Origin: Artemia franciscana
Lineage: Eukaryota; Arthropoda; Branchiopoda; Anostraca; Artemiidae
Direction of reading: 5' to 3'
DNA: 64,000 nt
Assembly: GCF_032884065.1 (NCBI RefSeq)
Contig: NC_088863.1
Span: forward strand, 44,641,687-44,705,686
Part shown: one piece after another, positions 39,849-50,152 of the stretch
Position numbering within the stretch: position 1 is the first letter of the stretch
Layout: each line of letters starts with the position of its first letter
Notes under the pieces: model-generated
What the model saw: the letters and a program-made list of their open reading frames with translations, nothing else
What the model was told of the DNA's origin: nothing
Database searches by the model: none
Program-made: the position numbers and the translations under genes

Positions 39849-41113
39849 TTATCATGAAAACTATCTAAAAAAATTCTCATAAAATCAAAGAAACGTGATT
39901 CTATACCTAAAAATTCACAATAGCCAGTTTACAATATTTTTGGATCTTTTTTGCTAATTATTTATATTCGTGACTAAAGAAAAACCAAAGATAAAAATCA
40001 ATTATTTTATTCTTCTGAAAAATTGGTATTTTTAGCATTATGCAATGTGTGGAGGTTGAAAAACTATATTTTAGTGATGATAAATCGGGAAATCCTATAT
40101 TACGTTATTCTATGTCGTTTTTACGATTATACATTTGTCTATGCATCGGTGCCAACTGATTATGTTTAGTTACTTATCTCTCTGTTTTCTGTTTTTTACT
40201 CTGCATCCTCTTACAGTTTATTTTCGCATTTCAAGGATTTGAGAAATTGAGTTCGAAAAGGTTCGCTTCTGAATGGGTCAAAAAATATTCAAAATTTCAA
40301 ATCGTGATCGTCCTGAAGGCAAAAATCCACTAACTATCCGAGCCAAAGAAATATGATCTTAGTCCGAGAGCTTTGAGATATAAAATGACAGAGATTGCCT
40401 TTATGAATGTAAAATTATTGTTTTAAAGTTTGGAGCAAGATCAAATGCTCTAACCAATCTGACAATTAATACCTCTTCCATTAAAAACATTAAGGGTAAA
40501 GATATTGGCTTGAAGCACAGAAGGAAGCTCGGACGGAAAGTCTTGGTTAGCACAACAAGACTGTACTAACTCCCATCTCAGAAAAATTATTACCAAAATT
40601 AACAGTTAAATGTGTTATAATTTGTGTGTCTGGAACTCGGAATTTACTTTTTGTAAAAATATTACGCAACGAACCCCTTTTTATAAAGAAAAACTGTCTT
40701 TTTGGGCACTTACAAAGAAAGGTAATGGTAATTATAATAGCCGGAGCTTTATAGAATTTGCAAATCATACTTTTAATAACAAATAAAGCAATCTTCTAAA
40801 ATCTACCTGAGTAGACTTGTGGGATACCAAGGCCGAAAAGCGTGGAAGATGTTCTCATTTACCTTGTTTGTGGTTGATCAATGGTCTTATGTATTTTTCA
40901 ATTCTTATACACTGTTCTTACACTTGAATAAGGAATGCTTTAACCGATTAGAAAGCTAGCAGTGAAGCAGGTCAATATCGGACACATGTCTGCTTTACAA
41001 TTGGCTGTTTAGTTTAGAAAGACAGCCAATCAGAAAATACTAGAACATTTTCCATTCCTTTGTTGCCATTTAAATTATCCAATTGGAAACAAGAATAAAA
41101 CTAGGACTGGGAT
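39849..41113. other. Region 3' of the host exon, nothing else recognised
   Basis: Would hold the 3' untranslated region of the minus-strand gene. The nearest minus-strand AATAAA seen is near 40215-40222, about 900 bases beyond the stop; no closer consensus was found. Confidence 0.35.
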
Positions 41114-42871
41114 CTATTTCCAGACTCTTTTGTCCTGTTTCACTAAAATTGATTCCATCTTTCTATGTTTTTTCGCACGAAAAGGCTTATACGCTAACTG
41201 ATTAGTAGATATCAAACGTTTATGGTCTGGGAATGATTTTGGTCCAAAGGGTGTTCCGGGAATAACTCCTAAATCAACAGATGGTTTACTTTTCCGAAAC
41301 TTTGAACCATCTTCTTTTTTGTGATGTTCGTCCACAAATACGAGAAGCTTTCTCGGCCGAGAAGGAGAATGACTTGATTTTGCACTAATTTCAGATTGTT
41401 TGTTAGCATCTTTTGTTTTAGCTAAACAGGCTAAGCAGTTTCTTTTTGTGTGATGCAGTTCTCTCCTTGTAGACTTAAAGCTTCTATCATAGGTAATAAA
41501 GTTACCTCCTTTAACAGTCCTTTCATCCTTATCATCAACTGACAAATCTTTACCCAAGCCAGAGTCATTGTCAGTATTATCAATTGGCTCATTTGCTTTT
41601 TCAGTACATGTTTTAGCCAGATTTAGAATTTGTGTTACTTCTGCTTCTCGTTTTTGTGGGGGATATTCTGAAAGGTATTTGTTTAAACTTGATAAGTTCC
41701 TGGTGTTATATGCTTTTGCGCAATTTCTTATAGGAAATTTTGAATCGACAATATGCAAAGGGTAATCTTGAATTTCATCTTCTCGTTTTTGCGACGGATA
41801 TTCTAAAAGACAATTATTTATGCTTGATAAGTTCCTTGTGTTATTCATTTTAGCGCAATCACTTGAAGGAAGTAGTGAATCTACTAACTTCACAGGGTAT
41901 TCTAGAACATCATGTTCGTGTTTTTGAGGAGGGTATTCTAAAACACAATTATTTAAATCTTTCATATTATTTATTTTGGAAAAATTATTTGGAGGCAATT
42001 GTGAATCTACTGTTTCTGATAGGCATTCTTGATTTTTGTCATTAACACCAGTTTGTTTAACTAGGTTCCTCTGTGATTGACTTTGTCTATGTGAAATACT
42101 ACTTTTATTTTCTATTTCTTGAGTTGGATATTCACTAAGAGGTCGTAAAATATTTTCCTGACTTTCAAATGAGTCATTTAATTCATTAGTATCAGGGTTT
42201 TGGGACTCATTGCCACAGATGAAGCTTTTAGGAGGAGAAAGAGAGGGAGCCAAAAGCTGGGGATAACTTTTTTCCATCTTATTTGATAATTTTTCAAGTA
42301 ATGCTTCATCTTTAATTAAAAAATTATCTTTCTGATGATCAAGAACTGTGGATATTTGTTGATAGTTGTTAACATTACATCGTGGTCTACTTGCATTCCG
42401 TTTTGGTGACAAATCCCACTGAATAGCATAGTCAATTTCACCCAGCTTTCGAGGTTGAGCTTTGGTCAAAATCATACCCCTAATTTCTTCTTTATCCGGT
42501 TTTCTAACTCTCCTTTTCGTCAACGCAGTAGGATGTCCATGGTTTTTGTCCTTCTCAGTTACTAAGATATTATTTTCAAACGACTCATCTTGAAGCCATG
42601 AATAATCCAAATCATCTCTCGGCAAAGGTCTATGTGAATAGTTATTTCTAGCATTTTGAAGTGCTTCATAGCGTCGAGTCAGTGCCTCAGTAGCTTGATT
42701 ATCATCAGACTCGTATGCATCATCTGATTGGCTTGAATCATTGTTTCCATCTTCAATATTCTTTCGATCTTCATGGATGGTTGCTCTCGGCGATGGTTCC
42801 CTTGCATATCTTGGTGCAGACGAGCCTTGTACAATCAGACCTCTTCCTCCGTGATTCCTCAACGGCTTGGT
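41114..42871 (-). CDS. Host gene, large probably terminal exon, product unrecognised, with 43-44-residue tandem repeats
   Basis: Open for about 585 codons down to TAG at 41116-41114. There is no ATG near the 5' end. Instead the frame runs up to CTGTCTTTTACAG at 42884-42872, a good splice acceptor, so it reads as a 3' exon starting at 42871 with upstream exon(s) outside the recognised sequence. The product is hydrophilic and probably largely disordered: an acidic Ser/Asp stretch near residue 45 (DDAYESDDNQ), basic RKPDKEE further on, and a basic C terminus (KPFRAKKHRKMESILVKQ). Residues ~285-415 contain three tandem repeats, each with VDS, then a hydrophobic-Pro pair, Asn-rich NLSS(I/L)N, LEYP and QKRE. 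A possible conserved end block is VIPGTPFGPKSFPDHKR. Codon use is even and there are no stops, unlike everything around it, which supports a functional host gene. I do not recognise the family. Confidence 0.78.
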   Translation of the reverse strand, partial: TKPLRNHGGRGLIVQGSSAPRYAREPSPRATIHEDRKNIEDGNNDSSQSDDAYESDDNQATEALTRRYEALQNARNNYSHRPLPRDDLDYSWLQDESFENNILVTEKDKNHGHPTALTKRRVRKPDKEEIRGMILTKAQPRKLGEIDYAIQWDLSPKRNASRPRCNVNNYQQISTVLDHQKDNFLIKDEALLEKLSNKMEKSYPQLLAPSLSPPKSFICGNESQNPDTNELNDSFESQENILRPLSEYPTQEIENKSSISHRQSQSQRNLVKQTGVNDKNQECLSETVDSQLPPNNFSKINNMKDLNNCVLEYPPQKHEHDVLEYPVKLVDSLLPSSDCAKMNNTRNLSSINNCLLEYPSQKREDEIQDYPLHIVDSKFPIRNCAKAYNTRNLSSLNKYLSEYPPQKREAEVTQILNLAKTCTEKANEPIDNTDNDSGLGKDLSVDDKDERTVKGGNFITYDRSFKSTRRELHHTKRNCLACLAKTKDANKQSEISAKSSHSPSRPRKLLVFVDEHHKKEDGSKFRKSKPSVDLGVIPGTPFGPKSFPDHKRLISTNQLAYKPFRAKKHRKMESILVKQDKRVWK

Positions 42872-42886
42872 CTGTAAAAGACAGTT
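42872..42886 (-). promoter_or_regulatory. Splice acceptor of the host exon
   Basis: Minus-strand sequence ...ACTGTCTTTTACAG followed by ACCAAGCCG, a pyrimidine tract plus CAG. In-frame coding continues directly downstream. Confidence 0.7.
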
Positions 42887-43328
42887 TAATAAGAATTAGA
42901 TACATGTATTATTTCTATAAGCTGACAGCCTTAATGTGACGGAAGTGAGCCTATTTTAGACACAAGTGGGATCCCTCCTGACTGCGTCCAAAATTCGTGT
43001 TACGGCAGAATTGGTAAAAGCTACAGGAATGGATTTTGTACTATCGCGCGGTTTAGGCAATTAACCCAGGGTGTTATTTTTCAAGTATTGTTAATTTATG
43101 TAGAGTTTCCTCACCCCTTTTCTTGGGCGTTTGGGTTGGGTTTGATTGAAATTGAAGAAACCATTCTCCGAGAAGTGATTAATAATCTCAAGTCATTAAG
43201 GCCCATTTGCTCTAAATTATTTCCAGGGAAGATGAAGAAAATTAGATTCAAAAAATGGCGTATTATACTAGTTCAATGGAAAATACATTAGACCAATGGA
43301 AAATGACACCAACTAGTCTTATATGAGA
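42887..43328. other. Probable intron of the minus-strand gene
   Basis: No further exon recognised; a 67-codon plus-strand frame is not supported. Confidence 0.4.
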
Positions 43329-43574
43329 TTAAATAAAAAAAACAAGTTTTTTTAACTGAAAGTAAGGAGCGACATTAAAACTTAAAACGAACAGAAAATA
43401 CCCCGTATATGAAAGGGGCTGCTCCTTCTTCAACGCCCTGCTCGTTACGCAAAAGTTTGACTCTTTCTCTCAACTTTACTTTTTGAAAAAAGTAAATTAC
43501 TATTAGTAATTATATTATTAAAGTAAATTACTATTGAGCCGGGTCGCTCCAGTTCGTTACCACGAACTGTTTGA
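43329..43574 (-). repeat. Miniature family R element (246 bp)
   Basis: Has one foldback arm (ATTAAATAAAAAAAACAAG, then GTAAGGAGCGACATTAAAAC) joined by a large deletion to the other end (GAGCCGGGTCGCTCC, the terminal palindrome, TTTGA). Shows both termini on one short molecule, with no obvious target-site duplication. Confidence 0.82.
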
Positions 43575-45054
43575 TCAATAAAAATTATAAAATCAATGAT
43601 AAAAATAGTTTATTTCAGGAAGGGCGGCCGGTGCCAAATGCCTCCTCTCTTTTTACACACCTCATCTTACAGTTTTATATCGTTTAGACAGATGTTTAAT
43701 ATTTTATTGTCTAAGTGACTCAGCTCTCAGACTAACGACTTAGAAGAAACATAAAAACAATTAGCGAACAATAAATACATGATGTACCAGTCAGGTGGAA
43801 ATATGAATCTACATTTTTTTTTGTAGTTTCCTTGTTACTGAATATGTGTACAACTATAAAGATTTTTTTTTTTTTCGCTAAACTATAGCCTGTCTTTAAA
43901 ACCAAATCAATTAAAAAAGAAAACTATGTAAAGACGACGAGTCTTTCAATTGATATAAATTGTTTCGTAATTCTCTTTTAAAGGGTATTCGTATTTTCTG
44001 AGATTAAAATAGATAAAAGTGACAGGTAAGATTCTGGGAATAAAATGAAGCATTTTCTCAGATTTAGTAATAAACATAGAAGATTTTTTTTAAATATTTT
44101 GAAAAGGAACCAGTCTTAAAAGTAAGTAACCTGTTTATGCAAAATCACCGCAGGTAAATTAATTAAGAAGAGCAGATACACAAAATGCGAGTAAAACAAT
44201 CAGCCTATATCCACAAACAATACAATGATATTTACAGTATTTCGTTAGTAGTGAAGCCATGCTGAATTCTATGGTTACCCCTATAAGTTACCCCTACTTT
44301 TCGGTATGTTGCTTCTCGCGTATGCATTCCTTCGTGATGGAGTTCACCAGAGAGATATTTCAAAGCTTTGTCAATCATTTCCCTAAGGTAAGCTCTATGT
44401 TTTGATTATTGTATATGTGATAGAATACTGATATCCCTTCCATAATATCCCATATTATAAATATCTCAAATATATTATAAATAATGTGACAATTTTTTTT
44501 CAAATTTACAGACCATTGAGAGATAGATAGCTATGAAACAGTTTTTTTTCTCTCCATCACAAAATTTATTTTGTGTACTTAGCAACTGCCCCCCTCCTTT
44601 TAAGAGGGACTTTTCACTCACAAGTGTGCTCCTAAATGCATCCAGTATAGCGAAGCTTCGCAAAAACTAATTTCATTATTTGTTAACTATTCAGCTTATT
44701 TTTATTAGCTCTTTCCAGTCATTCCAATTATTGCAGTGATTTTTTTTTGTCCGTCGACGTTTTGACAAGTATAAAATACATTGTTCAAAATGTATACAGT
44801 TTTCAATAACTGCAAATCACACAATATCCTTTAGAAGGTTTACAGTTATGAAGAGTGGAAAAGTACCCTAACTCCTGTCTCTGTTCGTTTTAACTTCGAC
44901 TTGAGGATTTATCTGAATTTTTACTCGTTTTAAGAATTTACTATTCATTTATATTTGCATCTCTTATCTTTATGTTTGATGTGACTGTTTATTCTAATTT
45001 ATGTTCTTTTTTCGTTTTATTGATTCTTAATAGACATTTTGAACGTGATTAGTT
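43575..45054. other. Nothing recognised
   Basis: AT-rich; the 62-codon minus-strand frame at 44475-44663 is unassigned. Confidence 0.4.
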
Positions 45055-45190
45055 TGAATTAAGTAAAATAAAAGTTTTCAAGTAAAAGTATAGGAAAGTA
45101 TAAAACCTCAGAACGAAGAGGAAATATTCCGTATATAATGGGATAATGCCCCTCCTGACCACCTTGCTCTTCACACTAAATTTTTATTGT
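45055..45190. repeat. Diverged family R half foldback
   Basis: GAACGAAGAGGAAATATTCC, GGGATAATGCCCCTCCTGAC and CTTGCTCTTCACACTAAA match one arm of the family foldback. Confidence 0.55.
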
Positions 45191-45295
45191 GCCTTAGAAA
45201 TAATAATACGATCTCGGGTTTGCTAGACGCCACTACACAGCTGCCCCTTGTGGTCCTGGGGGCTTTTATGCTGTGAATTTAAGTAGAAAAATAAA

Positions 45296-45545
45296 ATGAC
45301 TATTTCTATAGATTGGATTTCCGTACTATTAAGTGAAAAAAAAATATGGACGTATTCAAGCGACAAATGTATTTTCCACTTTGTTGTATTTTGGTCTTGG
45401 ACAGATAATGTTTATCAATTAAAAACCCCATTCAGATCGCTTCTTGATGGGCCGCCAATGAGTAGGAAAATCTTGCTTTTGACCAAAATATTCAGATTCG
45501 CAATAAAAATTTTCTCAAAATTCCAAAAGAAAAATAGTGCTGTTA
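45296..45545 (+). mobile_element. Polinton-type copy 2, left piece
   Basis: The end of this stretch (AAACCCCATTCAGATCGCTT through AAAAGAAAAATAGTGCTG) aligns with copy 1 at about 3086-3190 (CATCCAGATCGTTT through AGAAAAAGCATAACG). It stops at the Helitron 5' end at 45546. The left boundary of the element is not visible. Confidence 0.62.
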
Positions 45546-46432
45546 TCTATATATATAAAAATAAGTTGTCTGTCTGTGGATCTGTGGATCAGGTGACGTC
45601 ATGTTTCTGTGTCGGCTGACGTCATGAAATTAGTTGTCGTCATTTTTGCTTTGACGGTGACGTCATTAATGGTATTTAAGACATGCGTTCACGGAAAAAT
45701 GTTTAATTGTAAAATGACTGAAGTTTCGGCAATATGTACTTCATAGTGACGCTGAAAAATAAAGAAGAAAAAAAAACTGAAAAAATGTAAAAAACTAAAA
45801 AAAACTAAAAAGAAAAAACACTCAAAGATAGATTACAGACCGGGACACAAATGAAGACCGACACAGAGGGAATATAAATGACGACCAGGAACCTCAAAGA
45901 AAAATTACAGACTGGGACACCCGGACACAAATCACGACCGGGAATATAAATGACGACCGGGACGCAGGGACACAACTACAACAGGGACGCCGGGGGTACA
46001 GGCGGGATATATAATTGACGACTGAGACACAGGGATTGTTTGAATAGAAATTACAGACCGGGACACCGGGACACAAATGACGACCGGGACACTGGGACAC
46101 AGGGAATATAAATGACGACCGGGACACTCAAAGAGAAAATACAAACTGGGACACCAGGACACAAATGACGACCGGGACACAGGGAATATAAATGCTATTT
46201 ATATTCACAGACAATGGGACAGCGAAGAATGTTGTATATTCGCATGTTTTACGTAGTTAAAAATATATATTTATATCTATCTCTATTCACAGGTGGGACA
46301 CAGGGACACTGCTACAATGGCGCGTAACTAATATGGCGCGTAACGACTTACGCCCGCGGGGGGGCTTGGGGGGCGCGAAGCGCCCCACCAACTAGGTGTT
46401 GGGGTGGCGCGAAGCGCCACCCCAACAGCTAG
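45546..46432 (+). mobile_element. Non-autonomous Helitron H2, complete (887 bp)
   Basis: Starts TCTATATATATAAAAATAAG after host A and ends in the hairpin TTGGGGTGGCGC / GCGCCACCCCAA plus CAGCTAG before host T. The 5' part has three TGACGTCA-type sites and a TATTTAAG box. It also holds the start of the Rep frame (ATGACTGAA, stopped after ten codons). It then jumps to a CGACCGGGACACAGGG-type minisatellite (45835-46190) and the 3' end. The host site is Polinton-type copy 2. Confidence 0.93.
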
Positions 46433-47151
<719 letters not shown>

Positions 47152-47804
47152 GATGGTGGGGGCGCTTCGCAACCCCCCCCCCCCTCCAAGCCCCCCCCCG
47201 CGTGCGTAAGTCGTCACGCGCCATATTACTTACGCGCCATTGTAGTTGCGTCCCTGTGTCTCACCTGTGAATATAGATAAAAGAGAAAAGATTTCTCGTT
47301 TCGTTATAGATATATAATGTTTTTAACTACGTAAAACTTGCGAATATACAACATTCTTCGATGTCCAATTGTCTGTGCATATAAATAGATTGTCAGGTTT
47401 ACCGACTCTTGAACATGCAACATAAAATTGTCCATGGGAAAAACAATCCGTATTCAGATCTATACCTCATTATTCTAATGATTGCCCTTGAGCTTTGTTG
47501 ATGGTGATTGCTAATCGAACATTCCCTGTGTCCCGGTCGTCATTTATATTCCCAGTATTCCGGTCGTCATTTGTGTCCCAGTGTCCCAGTCTGTAATTTC
47601 TCTTTGAGCGTCCCGTTCGTCATTTATATTCCCTGTGTCCCGGTCGTCATTTGTGTCCCGGTGTCCCGGTCTGTAATTTATCTTTGAGTGTCCCGGTCGT
47701 CATTTATATCTCCCGGTCGTTATTTGTGTCCCAGTGTCCCAGTCTGTAATTTCTCTTTGAGTGTCCCGGTCGTCATTTATATTCCCTGTGTCCCGGCTTT
47801 TAGT

Positions 47805-48078
47805 TTTCTTTTTCTCCTTTATTTTTCAGTTTTTTTCCTTTTTTAGTTTTTTTTCTTTCTCAGTTTTTAGTTTTTTTTTATTAGTTTTAGTTTTTTTTTC
47901 TTTTTAGTTTTTTTTGTAGTTTTTACCTTTTTTTTATTTTTTTTTAGTTTTTTCTTTTTTAGTTTTTAGTTTTTTACCTTTTTTTGTTTTTTTTAGTTTT
48001 TTAGCTTTTTTAATTTTTTTTAGAATTTTCTTTTTAGTTTTTTTTTGTAGTTTTTACCTTTTTTAGTTTTTTTCTTCT
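47805..48078. repeat. T-rich low-complexity tract in H4
   Basis: Irregular repeats of TTTTTAGTTTTTT type; purine-rich on the Helitron coding strand. Confidence 0.9.
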
Positions 48079-48089
48079 TTTGTGTTAAT

Positions 48090-48169
48090 GCTAAAGCCAA
48101 GGTTCAAACCTGGAGCCTCTCGGACCTAGAACCTGAAACATAACGCTTTACCAACTCAGCTACTTCGGC
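48090..48169 (-). tRNA. tRNA-like sequence (degenerate, probably not functional)
   Basis: On the minus strand GCCGAAG pairs with CTTTAGC as a 7-bp acceptor stem with one mismatch. An A-box-like TAGCTGAGTTGG and a D stem (GCT/AGC) follow. The T arm CCAGG-TTTGAAC-CTTGG contains a B-box-like GGTTTGAACC. At 80 nt it would have a long variable region. I could not fold a convincing anticodon stem, so no amino acid is assigned. It may be a captured tRNA relic or the head of a tRNA-derived SINE. Confidence 0.4.
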
Positions 48170-48526
48170 TTGAATACATTCGTTTTAAGCAGCTTCCTCG
48201 GGTGTTGCCATTGTAGGTTCTTCAGTCATTTTACAATTAGAAGTTTCTCTTTCAAAGATCTTCTTACAATCAAAAATTTGTCTTTGAACGATATTCTTAA
48301 ATACCCGTGTCCTGGTCGTCTTTTAAATTCCCTCTGTCCCGGTCGTCATTTGTGTCCCGGTATCCCAGTCTGTAATTTCTCTTTGACTGTCCCGGTCGTC
48401 ATTTATATTCCCTCTGTCCCAATCGTCATTTGTGTCCCGGTCTGTAATTTCTCTTTGAGTGTTTTTTCTTTTTATTTTTTTTTTGGTTTTTTACCTTTTT
48501 TCTTTTTTCAGTTTTCTTTTTCTTCT

Positions 48527-48862
48527 TTATTTTTCAGCGTCACTATGAAATACATATCGCAGAACCTTTGTTTTTTTAACTAAAATCTGGTAGGCATTGA
48601 TGACTTTATCCAAGTCAAAATCCCAAACCCAATCATCATCGCTATCATTTTCAGTTCTGATATGTTTTGACTCTCGCTGTCCAGGTGGATTTTCATCTAA
48701 CTGCGCGGTTTTGCGTTCTTTAGCCGCAAGCCTGTTTTCTTGCTGTTCTTGTGATTCCTCGGCACGCTTTCTTTTCTTACTTTCTCTATCAGCCGCAAGT
48801 TTTTCTGCATAGACTCTTTGAGCAGCTTCCTCGGCTGTTGCCATTGTAGGTTCTTCAGTCAT
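48527..48862 (-). CDS. 112-codon charged protein of Helitron H4: Rep N terminus joined to a different tail
   Basis: Starts MTEEPTMATAEEAAQRVYAE, nearly identical to the N terminus of the Rep frame at 50168. It includes one copy of the basic/acidic repeat (RESKKRKRAEESQEQQENR) and then diverges completely into a tail with NDSDDDWVWDFDLDKV and IVKKTKV-like residues (LVKKTKVLRYVFH). The Zn-binding and nickase parts are absent. Upstream, a frame stays open to about 49015 through the leader, but MTEEPT is the start shared by all copies. Could be a decayed frame by chance, or a small protein retained by the non-autonomous element. Confidence 0.45.
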   Translation of the reverse strand: MTEEPTMATAEEAAQRVYAEKLAADRESKKRKRAEESQEQQENRLAAKERKTAQLDENPPGQRESKHIRTENDSDDDWVWDFDLDKVINAYQILVKKTKVLRYVFHSDAEK

Positions 48863-48994
48863 TTTACAATTAAAGATTTGTCTTTGAACGATTTTCTTAA
48901 ATACTTTTAATGACGTCATCGTCATAACAAACATGACGATAACTAACTTCATGACGACATGATGACTTGACGTCACTCGACAGACCCTGTCGAC

Positions 48995-49138
48995 AAACAT
49001 GACGTCAGTCGACACACAAACATGACGTCAGTAGACAGACACACAGACAAACAACATTTTTATATATATATAGATAAGTTGTTTGTCTGTGTGTCTGTCT
49101 ACTGACGTCATGTTTGTGTATCGACTGACGTCATGTTT
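48995..49138. repeat. Near-perfect 61-bp-arm palindrome at head-to-head Helitron 5' ends
   Basis: Left arm 48995-49055 and right arm 49078-49138 are inverted copies with a single mismatch. Weaker pairing extends to about 48988 and 49146. Each arm contains two CTGACGTCATG units. The spacer is the AT-rich Helitron 5' terminus. Confidence 0.93.
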
Positions 49139-49163
49139 GTCAACTGACGTATCTATATATTTA
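49075..49163 (+). mobile_element. Helitron 5' leader fragment
   Basis: Plus-strand GTTGTTTGTCTGTGTGTCTG leader with TGACGTCA sites, truncated before the next 5' end at 49164. Confidence 0.7.
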
Positions 49164-50009
49164 TCTATATATATAAAAATAAGTTGTCTGTGTCGACTAA
49201 CGTCATGTTTGTCGACTGACGAAATTACAGACCGGGACATCGGGACACAAATGACGACCGGGACATAGGGAATATAAATGACGACCGGGACACTCAAAGA
49301 GAAAGCGACCGGGACACAAGGAATGTTCGATTAGCAACCACCATCGACAAAGTACCGGGACACAAATGACGACCAAGACACAGGGAATATAAATGACGAC
49401 AAGGACACTCAAAGAGAAATTACAGACCGCGACACGGGAACACAAATGACGACCGGGACAAAAATGACGACCGGGACACCGGGACACAGGGAATATAAAT
49501 GACGACCGCTACACTCAAAGAGAGATTACAGACTGGGACACCGGGACACAAATGACGACCAGGACACAGGGAAACAACAACAACAGGGACGCCGGGGGGC
49601 ACAGGGGGATATATAAATGACGACGGAGACACAGGGAATGTTCGATTAGCTATCACCATCAACAAAGTTCAAGGGCAATCATTAGAATAATGAGGTATAG
49701 ATCTGAATACAGATTGTTTTTCCCATGGACAATTATATGTTGCATGTTCAAGAGTCGATAAACCTGACAATCTATTTATACACACAGACAATGGGACAGC
49801 CAAGAATTACGTATATTTGCAAGTTTTACGTAGTTAAAAAAATATATATATCTATCTATATTCACAGGTGGGACACAGGGACACAACTACAATGGCGCGT
49901 AACTAATATGGCGCGTAACGACTTACGTGCTCGGGGGGGCTTGGGGGGTTGCGAAGCGCCCCCTCAAACTAGGTTTTGGGGTGGCGCGAAGCGCCACCCC
50001 AACAGCTAG
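49164..50009 (+). mobile_element. Non-autonomous Helitron H5, complete (846 bp)
   Basis: A, then TCTATATATATAAAAATAAG; a short leader; GGGACACAAATGACGACC-type minisatellite (49225-49640); a helicase C-terminal relic (49640-49840, with an in-frame stop after KVQGQSLE); and the 3' hairpin ending CAGCTAG at 50009 before T. Confidence 0.9.
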
Positions 50010-50049
50010 TATATATATATAAAAATAAGTTGTCCTTGTGTCTGTCGAG

Positions 50050-50134
50050 TGACGTCATGTCAGCATGTCATGTCGTCATGAAGTTAGTTGTCGTCATGTT
50101 TGTTATGACGATGACGTCATTAAAGGTATTTAAG
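50050..50134 (+). promoter_or_regulatory. Putative Helitron promoter: TGACGTCA sites and TATTTAAG box
   Basis: Perfect TGACGTCA palindromes at 50050-50057 and 50112-50119 (the core binding site of CREB/ATF-type bZIP factors) precede TATTTAAG at 50127-50134, which lies 19 bases upstream of the first Rep ATG. The same arrangement is in H2 (45593, 45620, 45657) and H4. Confidence 0.5.
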
Positions 50135-50152
50135 ACATTCGTTCACGGAAAA

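Noticed and set aside
48090-48169. Functional tRNA gene
   Set aside because: The anticodon stem does not pair and the length is unusual; kept only as a tRNA-like call at low confidence.
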